Shown in pieces: positions 1-27,019 of a stretch of DNA of 64,000 nt. Position 1 is the first letter of the stretch, and every line of letters begins with the position of its first letter. The stretch is taken from positions 32,321,856-32,385,855 of the forward strand of contig NC_064760.1 in the NCBI RefSeq assembly GCF_011397635.1. The letters are read 5' to 3'. Position numbers and translations under genes: made by a program. Source of the stretch: Epinephelus fuscoguttatus (Eukaryota; Chordata; Actinopteri; Perciformes; Serranidae). The notes beneath the pieces are model-generated. The model worked only from the letters and a program-made list of their open reading frames with translations, did no database searches and was not told the DNA's origin.

Positions 1-418
1 GAGGTCTGGGTGAGACAGAGGCAGCTGCCAGAGGAAAAGAGGATTCACCCACTCAGTCTCAGAGATGTTATCTTCTGCCTTCTGCTTATAAGTGGTGAAT
101 TTACAGCTCCCCAGCAAGTAAATATGATATAGCCTCTGGCTATTGTTTGATTTTTTTTTAGTTTCGGCAAAAATGCTGTTGCACATGTCCGATCCATCAT
201 TAGCTCAGTCAACGTTCATTAGCTTGAAGGGCTAATTTGGCTTGTTTACATGAATGTCACTGTCACCCTGAATGTCCCGCTAAACCCTGTTCAAACTCTC
301 AAACTTTAAATGGAAAACAGAAATGAATACTTGAATATCTGTATTAAGTACAGCCCTAAAAGATTAAAAATATTGCACTGTGATCCAGAAAAATAAACCT
401 TATAGTGGCACAAAAAAA

Positions 419-575
419 GTCAGGGGATCATCAAAGTCAGCAGGATTCATCCTCTGTGGACCATGAATGTCTGTATAAAATTGTGTGGCAATCCATCCAG
501 GAGTCATTGAAATATTTCAATCCAACCAAGAGACCATTGACATAGAGCCATGCCTCTAGTATGGCTAAAAATGTA
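419..575 (+). repeat. Dispersed teleost repeat, copy 1
   Basis: Contains AGGATTCATCCTCTGTGG, CCATGAATGTCTGTA, GGCAATCCATCCAG and ends near GAGCCATGCCTCTAGTATGG. The same order of motifs recurs at 8463-8570 and 8643-8720. This series is a common interspersed repeat of perciform fish, recognised from memory; I cannot name the family with confidence. Confidence 0.6.
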
Positions 576-932
576 TGTGATGTGAAATACTTCATATTTT
601 GAAAGACAAATTGGGTGCTTCAACATAGTCTTGTTTAGTTGGCGCTATCATCTAGAGGCTCTAAGAGTAACTGCAGACTGATGCTATGATGCATTGGCCT
701 TTGCATTCAGCTGGAGTGGCAACTAATTTATAGAGCGCATTATTTACTGAACCTTGAACCACTAAATTGGAAAATCGAAGGCCTTTTCTGATTCATTTGT
801 CTGCACTCTTAGAGTTGCAGGACAGCCCAGGGATTGCTAATCTCTAGCTGAACATGACCTCTGACCTGCCGGTGAGTAAGAGAACAGCAAAGCCGTGAAG
901 TAGGAAATTTGATTATATTCACTTAACCTTAC

Positions 933-10440
<9,508 letters not shown>

Positions 10441-11374
10441 CTGCCAGAGAAAACACTCACACTGAGCCACAGGAGGGAAAAAGATCCCTGCAGCTCATTC
10501 ATCTGTGTCACTGGAGAAGCATCAAGGAGCATGCAGAGCAACAGCTGGGTGAAGAAAAGCACTACCAAATCTGTGATCATTTAGTTTTCTCTCTGAAACA
10601 ATGCTACATTTCTTTGTTCTTTGACAGCAAAATGACCAAAAAGAGTGTTTCTTACATTCTTCTGTTCAACCAGGAGCATCCAATCGCAAGAGGTTGGTGG
10701 GGACTACAATCAAAAAATGAAGCCCACAGTATATTTTAGACTTAACTGAGAACATGGGGTTCATTCTATGATGCATAAGTATTAACGTCTGGGTCAAAAA
10801 CAATGACACCCATTTAGTGTTATTTCTGAATATTCCTACCAAACCATACACATATATCTGCAGTTGCTGGTACAGATTGACTTGTACAAAACAAAACAAC
10901 AACGAAACAACAGCATAGAGGAGAAACTGATGGCGCCATTCCTCATATACGTTGCTGAGATTCATAAAACAAGGCAGAGCTTTCATTAGTGCCTGTAATA
11001 GTAATGATAATAATAATTTTCTACAGTTATAAGCCTTGCTGAACATCCTCTGGGGACTGTCTGCTGTAACGGATATTTATGAAAACAGGAAGAGATAGCT
11101 TAACTTTGCTACTGGTGTTCATCTACTAAATGTGACAACAGACAATAAAACCAGAGACACAAATGCAATAACTTAAAAACTGGCAGCTGGGCATGACATC
11201 GCCATATGTTTTTGTCTAAAAATTGTTCTTAAGGTTAAGAGCTATGGACTAATGCCCTCTTGAAGCCTTTGCATTACAGAGCAGTTTAACAAATTCAATT
11301 GAACCCCTACAGCTGCAAATACATATGAAACACAGTGAAAATTATGATAAAAAAAAAGAGACGTAGCTACTTAC

Positions 11375-11383
11375 AGTTGACAT
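11375..11383 (-). CDS. msn: Candidate first coding exon of the moesin gene
   Basis: ERM genes begin with a tiny coding exon of about four codons before the INVRV exon. No ATG followed by the usual PKT/PKP codons and a donor is visible upstream of 10440. The best candidate is ATG TCA ACT followed by a strong GTAAGT donor. It is in phase with the exon at 10440 and would give MST-INVRV. The frame is also open further upstream (to 11524), so a longer N-terminus cannot be excluded. The true first exon could instead lie elsewhere, since moesin first introns are often long. Confidence 0.35.
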
Positions 11384-12024
11384 TTGTGTTTTTTTAATCT
11401 GTAGTCGAAACACTTCTTCAGAGAGGTGCTTGTAGTAGCCTTTTCTCTGCGGAGTCATATGAAACTGCTTGCAATACCTACAAGGATTATACTGAACGAG
11501 AATGGACCATTGTATTGTTCCCAAGTACTTCTCTCTTAGCTAATCCAATAGCAGCTCGGCCCCCCCAACATTATAGAGAGGAACCCTTCATCTTCTGTGA
11601 AGACTTTTCATCTTAATTTAATTATGTTTTGACTGTGTGTCACTCATTAAGGGCCTACACACAATGTTTGTCTCCCAAACCTATTTATAGATGGACACAA
11701 ATCAACAGTTACTCAGCAGCACCTGGTGTTCCAGTGGGAGTGAATGCGCCAGTGCACTCTGCTAATCTAATAATCCGTCCAGTTAATGTTTTAAGCATAT
11801 GTTGTTATGGCATACAGCGACCTTGGGGTTGGTGTGGTGGTGTGATTGGTCTGTAGGCCTGTTGCTAACTAATCAGCATAAGAGTGTAGTAGCTAACAGG
11901 GCCGAATAAATTGAATACTTTGGCTGTATTCAATTAATCTACATGGCAGACGTCAATAGCTGCTTTCTTACTTTCAAGTGCTAGATCATTGATCGTTTCC
12001 AGTAAATTTATTCACGTACTGTTT

Positions 12025-12410
12025 TTATGTGTACAGTATAAGTACTTGTACTTTACTTGAGTTTCTATTGATACCACTGTTATTTCACTGCATTTCAAAT
12101 ATAGACCCTTTTTATTCCAATATGTTATTTCATTATATTTCATTAGTATTACTTTAAAACAATAGTCATGAGTAACTTCACAGATTACATTACACCACAA
12201 CATTAGCTCCAACATTAAAATGCTGCTTAGTAATACATCAGTATTAGTGATCAAATGTTAGAATATTTGATTATATACAACACTGACAATGCCATTCTAC
12301 ATGAGGAGTAGGCGACTTTAACTTTTAATAGTTGAAGTGTATTTTTCTGATTTTGGATGCTGGATCTGTACTTAGACCAGTGATACTGCACGTCATGTAT
12401 TAATGATACT
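12025..12410 (+). repeat. Degenerate teleost dispersed repeat
   Basis: Series of AGTACTTGTACTTTACTTGA, TTTCACTGCATTTCAAA, TTTTTATTCCAATATG and, near 12340, ATTTTTCTGATTTTGGATGC. The order resembles an AC(T)TT-rich fish repeat family seen widely in introns. No coding capacity. Confidence 0.4.
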
Positions 12411-12490
12411 CGTTACCTGGAGAGGTTGGAAAAAGATATACAATTCTTCCCTGTTCCAAAACCAAAATCCAGTCCTGAAAAGTGTAGAGT

Positions 12491-12515
12491 TAGCTAGCTA
12501 GCTAGCTAGCTAGCT
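12491..12515 (+). repeat. (TAGC)n microsatellite
   Basis: Six uninterrupted TAGC units. Confidence 0.95.
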
Positions 12516-12600
12516 ACTGAAGATACAGCCTACTGAATGTATACACATGCTGCTTTTGCTTTTTAATGATTATAACACTGAAAAAAAGCCAAACACTGTG

Positions 12601-13932
12601 GGTCTCATTCATGAAAAGTGAGTAAATCTGTGTGTAGATTTGCACATAAAAGCCTACGCTACTAAAAACCTACTCCGGATTCAGGAACGCCGCGGGAAAC
12701 TCAGATTTGATCGTAAACACGTGTGTATGATCATGAATGCCAATCCATTGTAAAGTGACAGCGCGCTCCCGGTAATCAGCAATTAGCATAAATCCCCGCC
12801 CATGAATAGCCAATGACCACCGTATAAGGAGGTGTAGGTGCATCCTGTCGACCTGTCAGTCATGGCACAAAGAAAGAAAGACAGAGAAAGAAAAAAGATT
12901 TTTTCGAAAGCAGAGATCGAAATAATTTCGGGTGAAGTGGACTTAAGAAAAACATTTTATTTTCTTCAGTTAGTAGTGGTGTGACAGGGACAGACAAAGC
13001 GAAGGCCTGGAGGGAGGTAACAGATGCTGTTAATGTTGTCTCCGTAGTACAAAGAACCATGTCAGAGGTGAAGCGTAAATGGTTTGATATGAAACTGGAG
13101 GCAAAGAAACGCATACGCACACACACAAAAAATACAGCGGTCACCAAACAAACAGAAGATTCATTTGTGGGGTTTTGAATGAAGTGGGAACGGGAAACCA
13201 GAGATGTTTTCTGGGTAATGGATAAACTCTAAATCAGTGATGGCTGTCGGAATGTAGAGCTATTTAACATTTATTTTAACAAATGATACGGATAACATAT
13301 AGCTTACAGCAGTTTTGCATGCATCGTCTTCAAATTATTTGAATCTTAATAACCTAAAGCTCTGTTTTATACAATGTAAATTAAACATTTTTCAAATCAG
13401 ATTTATTAATTCAAATGATTAAAAAGACACACACAAAAAAAATTAAAAGCATGTTGTCTCAAATATTTTTTTCAGCTGGCGCATGCTCCTTCATGGCTCC
13501 ACCACCTGCTGCTCCTGCTGAACCCAGGCACCGAGGCCGAAGAGGCTGTGATCCGGCTGTTCTTACGGATATTTTTATTATCATCATTCAACATGTAGAA
13601 AGAACGTGTAATCTACTGAGTCGATTTACATAGATAATTCACAATCATGAACCTAATCTGGATCTTAAACCTGCTAAATGCCAACTAATGTCACTAAATG
13701 TGTTACATTTTTAATATTTTGTCATGTTTACATTACATGTTTCAAAGGCATCTGTGTATTGTGTGCGTAACAGAGCGCAATATGAATTAAAACTGTAATT
13801 TCCAATAGTGACAAGCAATATTTATGTGCCTTACTAAATTTACACAAGCACTATGAGTGGTCAGGAGCAGGAGTAGATTTTGTTAGTAGCTACGAAAAGA
13901 TCGCTCATGTTTCATGTTTCATGAATGAGACT
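12601..13932 (+). mobile_element. PIF/Harbinger-like element with Myb-type ORF
   Basis: The ends are inverted repeats: GTCTCATTCATGAAA at 12602-12616 and its reverse complement at 13917-13931. Both sides are flanked by CTGTG (12596-12600 and 13933-13937), a possible target duplication, though Harbinger elements normally duplicate three bases. Inside is a plus-strand gene-like reading frame (12862-13178) for a Myb/SANT-like DNA-binding protein, the accessory protein of Harbinger transposons. No DDE nuclease frame fits in the remaining sequence, so this is a non-autonomous derivative. Confidence 0.65.
12862..13178 (+). pseudogene. Myb/SANT-like transposon protein, frameshifted
   Basis: ATG at 12862 opens MAQRKKDRERKKIFSKAE and runs to a stop at about 12982. 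From about 12945 the next frame continues with AKAWREVTDAVNVVS, RTMSEVKRKWFDMKLEAKKR and ends at 13178. The pattern K.KAW..I..AVN....RT..EVK.KW.D.K...KK is the Myb/SANT-like domain of Harbinger-derived proteins such as NAIF1 and the MSANTD group. The two halves are separated by one frame change at an A-run near 12950. Because it sits inside terminal inverted repeats it is a transposon remnant rather than a host gene. Confidence 0.6.
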
Positions 13933-14639
13933 CTGTGTATCTGCACACACTGTGATGCCACACAGCTGGTTCAATAATCTGCGAAGTTTTCCTTTACATT
14001 CATTGTCTTCGGTTGCGAACAGTAGTGATGTGGTGCTTCACTTTTACACTGTGATCTGTAGCCTATAGTATAGTTTTTATAACTATCTTTATTTAACTAT
14101 TTATGTTTAACCTGTTTTTGCTGCTGAGTGAGTTTGACATCCTGGATGTATCCTTCAAGCCACTTTATAGATCACTCTGCTACTCTCTGGAATCACTATT
14201 TCATTTTTCCAAAAAATATTATAACATTTCTTCAAGGACTGCAGGTAGTTACAGTGTGGGCTCCATGCTGACTGTGACAGCCTGTTGGACCATCACAAAG
14301 GTGGCCCCCAAATCATTTTCTGATTCACAGTGTAAATAAACCTATAAACACTGGTAACTTTTTTTATGTAGTTTTAAAGTAAATAAGGAGACAGAGTGCA
14401 TTAAAAAGTATGAAAATGGGGCTTGTTTATTGAGAAATGCCAGCGGAGGAGCTCCCAGAGAACCCAACAGAGGTCCAGGCTATGTCCTGAATGCCCTCAA
14501 ATTCTTAAAACACCCCTGTGTACACCTTACCTGTTTGGGGCTGCTACAACTGGCCCCTGGCCTCCTGTCATATTGCAAAAGTGGACTCTGGGTAAACCAA
14601 GTTGACCATCCCTGACTTAGACGATTCCTTCCTTGCGGT

Positions 14640-15100
14640 GTTGCTATTTTGACTTAAGTAATCTGATCTGTAAACTTATTTCACCACCGACTACAGCCTT
14701 GATTGACTAATAAGTCAAGGCGAACTTACTGTCCCTTGACATTTTTCCCTTTTCCTCCGTTCCTCCCAAAGAAACTATAACCTTTCCTTGATTCCTTACA
14801 CACGTCAGAGTGTCACACATTTACTGAATGTTACATTTAATATTAATGTGGAGTGAGGCTGTTTGTATTGCGGTGTAACAGATGAGTTAAGGGGAAGTGG
14901 GTATTTTGGTTTATAATTACAGCCTGTGTGTGGCACAGGGCTCGTGCTGCTACTCATCACACGTAGCTACGGTTTCACATTGCGGGCGCGTGCTCGTGTG
15001 CGCGCTCACACCGGCTATTGTGTTTTTATCAACAAGGAGACCACCGTGGCCTTACGGGTATCTGAGCCGGCCAGCCAAACGACAAGGGACTGCTAACACC
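14640..15100 (+). promoter_or_regulatory. zc4h2: CpG-rich promoter and 5' UTR of zc4h2
   Basis: The final 150 bases before the zc4h2 ATG are GC-rich with many CG pairs (for example around 14985-15005), in contrast to the AT-rich DNA to the left. The CG-rich character continues into intron 1 (to about 15300). This fits a CpG-island promoter. The moesin gene runs away on the other strand, but its candidate first exon is 3.7 kb off, so a shared bidirectional promoter is not shown. Confidence 0.5.
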
Positions 15101-22908
<7,808 letters not shown>

Positions 22909-23498
22909 ATCACACTCTACCTTCAGCTTCAGTAGCATTTAAGGGACCTGGTCCGACACACTGATCCAAGATCGGCCACGTACATCACACTATGTGACTG
23001 AAATAATAGATCTGTGCAGCAGGACAATTTCCACAAACAGTCCCCACTTTAACAAATTGTCTTAGTACCTTTTTTCATAAACTGTCGACTGAAATTTGAC
23101 ACAGGATCCAGTGATGTCATTCTATTGTTTGTTTTTATCAGTGCTTTGGATGTGTTTATATGTAACCGTATGACTTCTATAGTAGGTTTAATAGCATCTA
23201 AACATGTAACTGCAATAATGCGAAAAGGAAATTGATAAAGATGTCCAAATAATTTTATCTTTTTTTGCCTTTGATGTTGTACTGTACTTTGTAATTTTGT
23301 TTCAATGCATGCGTGCTTCCATGGCTGTCTGTAGTGTATTTCTGTGCCAATATAAAAATCAAATGGTTTTAATTGCAGTTAAACACAATGTTGTTTTAAT
23401 GTTTACAGTGTTCAAGTGACCACACATGGGAGAAAAAAAGGCCAGACTCATTTGCTCTGAATAGTGTTGTGTGTTTAACTTTAATACAGTGATGAGAA

Positions 23499-23504
23499 AA
23501 TAAA
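23499..23504 (+). terminator. zc4h2: Polyadenylation signal AATAAA, zc4h2
   Basis: AATAAA lies about 590 bases after the zc4h2 stop and is followed by a T/G-rich stretch. It is the first canonical signal on this strand after the stop codon. Confidence 0.6.
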
Positions 23505-23656
23505 TGGCTCTTTTGTACTAACCTTGTTAGCACATCCTTTTGTTCTACACCCAAAAACAAAAGCTAGACATTTGTGTTATCAGGCAGTGTGAACATAAAC
23601 ACAGCTGTAGCCAAGCAGGACAACCGAGGACGCCACCATCAGCATATGGATTAGTG

Positions 23657-23662
23657 TTTATT
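23657..23662 (-). terminator. Polyadenylation signal AATAAA, unrecognised gene
   Basis: Reads AATAAA on the minus strand, about 115 bases after the stop of the unrecognised gene. The two convergent genes would then end within roughly 150 bases of each other. Confidence 0.5.
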
Positions 23663-23776
23663 GGGCAAATGGGTGGGTTTAGTCTGTGTGTCAAAATAAA
23701 GAGATAGGAACACGTTTGACTCCGCCACAACATTATCCCTGTCATTGTATTAATACTGCGCCCATCATGCCTGCAG

Positions 23777-24716
23777 CTATCTGTCTGAAAAAGGACAGCG
23801 AGGTCTTGCTAAATGAGTTCCTGTAGCGTTTTTGTCAGGGTAACCCCTCCTTTCATCTGTTGCCAGGGTAACTCCACGTTCCTTAGGTGTTGCTAAGGCA
23901 ACCTCAGGTTGCTGTGACCCGCACATCTCCACCAAGTAGTTCCTCCCAAATCCAGTGAGGGGCATCGGAGGGCTTTGAGAGATGTTGCACCAACTCCCAC
24001 TGCCTCCACACTCCTGCAACACATAGATTAATATTTTAATCCTGTGAATAATTAATGTGATCAGCCGTATTAACTCAAATATTAGTTGGCAGCTGGAAAC
24101 ACAAGAGCTTGTAAGAGTTTGACAGTGTCACTTACTCCATAGCTCAAGTGTGTGTTTAGTCTGCCCTTCAGTGTTTGGGACTGCAGTTGTGTCTCCTTCC
24201 TCCTGATAAAACTTGTCAAGGCCAGAGAAGCCTGTTCCTGCACACACTCAGAGCAGACAGCGGGATCATGGAGCTCCACCTCTGCAGCCTGCCACACAAC
24301 ATGCACACATTAACTGCAGAATCTGTGCAGGGTTTTCTATCGTGATTACAGCCCCCACGGCAGAAATGAGTCACACAAGAGCGTCATCTGACCCGCCTCA
24401 TGTCCTCCTTGAAAGTTTTCAGCCTCAGCATTGAGATGAGCTGAGGGGGGACGGGCTGGACTCCGGGACCTTGACATATGAGACTGGGGGAGGTTTGGTC
24501 TCTCTGTGGTGTTGTACAGTCTGGGAGAGGGAGGCTACATTCTCTGGGATGTCTAAACTCGTCCCCGGGTACAAGCTGTCTCTCACAGCCGCTCCTCTGT
24601 CTCCTCCTGGCTCCTCTGTCCTCCTCTGAGGACTGGAGTTGCTGCTGTTTGTCTCGGACACGATGTATCATTCTTCTACAGTAGCGCCTTAGGGCTTCTT
24701 CCTCTTCCTCCGCCAT
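23777..24716 (-). CDS. Unrecognised three-exon gene, 237-residue protein
   Basis: I do not recognise this protein. Three exons on the minus strand, 24716-24393, 24288-24136 and 24013-23777, have AG/GT borders (intron 2 donor GTAAGT) and whole-codon lengths of 324, 153 and 237 bases, so every junction is phase 0. The start MAEEEEEALRRYCRRM is acidic, then arginine- and glutamine-rich (about residues 13-50, possible coiled coil or basic patch). Residues about 80-108 carry PVPPQLISMLRLKTFKEDM. Exon 2 has a CSEC pair and a stretch ASLALTSFIRRKE that looks helical. Exon 3 has PLTGFGRNYLVEMC and ends in RPRCPFSDR. No signal peptide or membrane segment is seen. A minus-strand AATAAA lies at 23662-23657, so its tail meets that of zc4h2. 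A fully open frame across three well-spliced exons argues for a real gene; the function is unknown. Confidence 0.7.
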
Positions 24717-26375
24717 GTTTATACAAAGCACAGCACAGTTTGGATCAGTTTTAAAAGGGTATCGTAACTTACTTAGTGACGTCACCTGCAAATTAAACAG
24801 CGGTCCAGTTTTTAATGGCTAAATGAGTCCCAGTACCCAAAACCAAGAGTTTCGCAACACCAGACAACTGGGAGTGAAATATGAAACGAGTTAACGAGCT
24901 ACAGAGGTCAATGGGAACATGGCTTTTATGTTTATACGCCCTCTTCTTTTAGTGTTTGCGCCAGCTGCGCTTCCTGCCATCAGTGAACTACTACCGCCAT
25001 CTGGTGGTCGACAGGTGCACTGCAAGGGGAAGCACATAGACGTGTTTTTGATTTATTCCAATGTAATTCATTGGTTTATGTATTTTTTTAAGGTTATAAT
25101 TTTTTTTTTCAATTTCCCCCCATGTACACCAGAGGATGTCCAGCAAAATGTAACAGGACAGTAACCACGATTAAAAATACAAAAACAATGTGTAATACCA
25201 AATATAAAATGTGCAGTACAAAGATAATAAAAAACAAAATGTGCAATACTTAGACAACAAAAACATATGTACTCTTCCCCTTGAACCATCTTTTTCTCTA
25301 GAAAAGTGAGGTTCAAATAAAACTATGATAATTGCAATCATATTTTTAATATTATCAATTAGAGGGAAGGTATAAAATGTCCATTCTTCCATTTTACATC
25401 CACGTACTCATCTTTTTGGCACAATATCATATATGGCAACATCAGTGCATTGCTTCCAAGTGATGTATTTCATATTCAGTGCTGTTTTGTGTCAGAATAT
25501 ATCCAGAAATAGACATTAAAACAAGATTTTAGATTTAGAATTTTTTAGATTTCTGATTTTGAAAATGTAAAAGATGTTAATTTCCAACATTTAATCTTTA
25601 ATAATTGTTGCAGTTTAAATGTTAAGTGCATTTACAATGCACTGCATAAATAAGTAAACAGAATAGTCGTTGTACAGTTGGTTAATAGTCTTATTTTCAG
25701 GATTCCTGAAGTTTGCATCAAAAGCAAATCTAAGTTACCCACATTTGTTTGTTCCATGTCTGTGTGCTCAAATAAATAAATAATTAAAGTTTACTCATGT
25801 ATTCCTACAATGCCAGGAATCTGGACTCTTGTGCCATCTGCTGAAAGAATGTGGTGTGTCACAGCCTCCCTTCTAAACATGGGACAGTCTGAAGACATGG
25901 GAGGGTTTGGCAGAGGAACAGCTGACTGGCTGCTCCTTTAAAGCCTCTGACAGTCACGCAGCTGACACACTGAAATGGCTGCCTCGGTGTGAATCAGGGA
26001 AGCAGGGTGATAGCGGGGCACATGCAGGCAAACTAACGGCCTTTCTCAGTGATAATTTGCATTTACACAGTGGGGAAACCCAACAGTGCAGTTGTGGCCT
26101 ATTTGACAAGCTGAAATAAAAAAAAATGTGGTGAATTAGGCTTCTCCGTGTACGGCGACACAGAGACACAGCCATCTCCATTTCATTTTTGTTTGTATTG
26201 AGGACACACTCACCAATCACAGACTGAGTGTCAAACTCATATCACCTTTCTAATTATAAACCTGAGCCTTGACTCTCCAAGAATGGAAGTTTAGCCAGGC
26301 CCATCTGTGGCCTAAAATTAGCCCCCACCCCCCAGAAAGGAGCTCTGGCCCCCAGTACACACACACACAACATAC

Positions 26376-26415
<40 letters not shown>

Positions 26416-26956
26416 TGCTGCACTTTTCACATTTCACAGTTCCTTTGGAAGCATCACAAACTCCTTGAGGACATTTCGGCCCTTCTCTCTTCCACGTGAC
26501 TTATTATGGACTTTTAAAACTGATATCTTGGAAATAACCTCAGTGAGCAACTCGTAGAGGTGAGTGTCTTGCTGCAGTAAGTTCCAGTTCATTGCTGTTG
26601 ACATAAAACATGTAACTTTGTTTCTGCTGAGCAAACTCTGTGGGCATGTACAAGAGAAGCATTCATTTTTGTGTCTACAGGTAAAAAATACATACATGTA
26701 TGGCTTTGAAGCAGTGCACATTATATCTACGTAGGTGGTGTTAATGTGATTTGTCTTACATACAGTAATTGTGTCTTGTAAACAAACTCCATAGTCTTAC
26801 TGTACTGTCATGTTGAGAAATGCCAGTCTTTAATTTTCATGAAGGAATTTGTTCTGTTGAAATAAAAATCATGCCTAACAAAATATGACAAGAGTATGTC
26901 TGCTGTGTGTGTGTGTGTGTGTTTGGGTGCATTACCATCTCTCTCTGCCATTGCAG
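24717..26956. other. Intergenic stretch, no gene seen
   Basis: Between the start of the unrecognised gene and the first visible asb12 exon. AT-rich in the middle (25050-25800), with short frames that lack splice or homology support, and a CA microsatellite at 26381-26413. It should hold the asb12 promoter and a 5' untranslated exon, but I cannot place them. Confidence 0.6.
26381..26413 (+). repeat. (CA)n microsatellite
   Basis: Perfect CA run, preceded by an imperfect CA stretch from 26357. Confidence 0.95.
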
Positions 26957-26971
26957 ATGGAAGGGCTCTGA
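26957..26971 (+). promoter_or_regulatory. asb12: Short upstream ORF before asb12
   Basis: ATG GAA GGG CTC TGA sits directly after a polypyrimidine-AG acceptor at 26956, 49 bases before the asb12 start. If the transcript begins in an upstream exon, ribosomes meet this four-codon frame first. Confidence 0.4.
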
Positions 26972-27019
26972 CTTGCACCAGCCTGGGGTTACATTATGGT
27001 TCTGGGCCAAGCTGTCAAC

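Noticed and set aside
14897-15100. In-frame N-terminal extension of zc4h2
   Set aside because: The frame is open upstream to an ATG at 14897, but vertebrate ZC4H2 starts at MADEQEIM and the extra residues resemble nothing; the openness is a chance effect in the CpG-rich leader.
24425-24684. Alternative frames across exon 1 of the unrecognised gene
   Set aside because: Shadows of the GC-rich exon; only the 24716 frame continues in phase through the two downstream exons.
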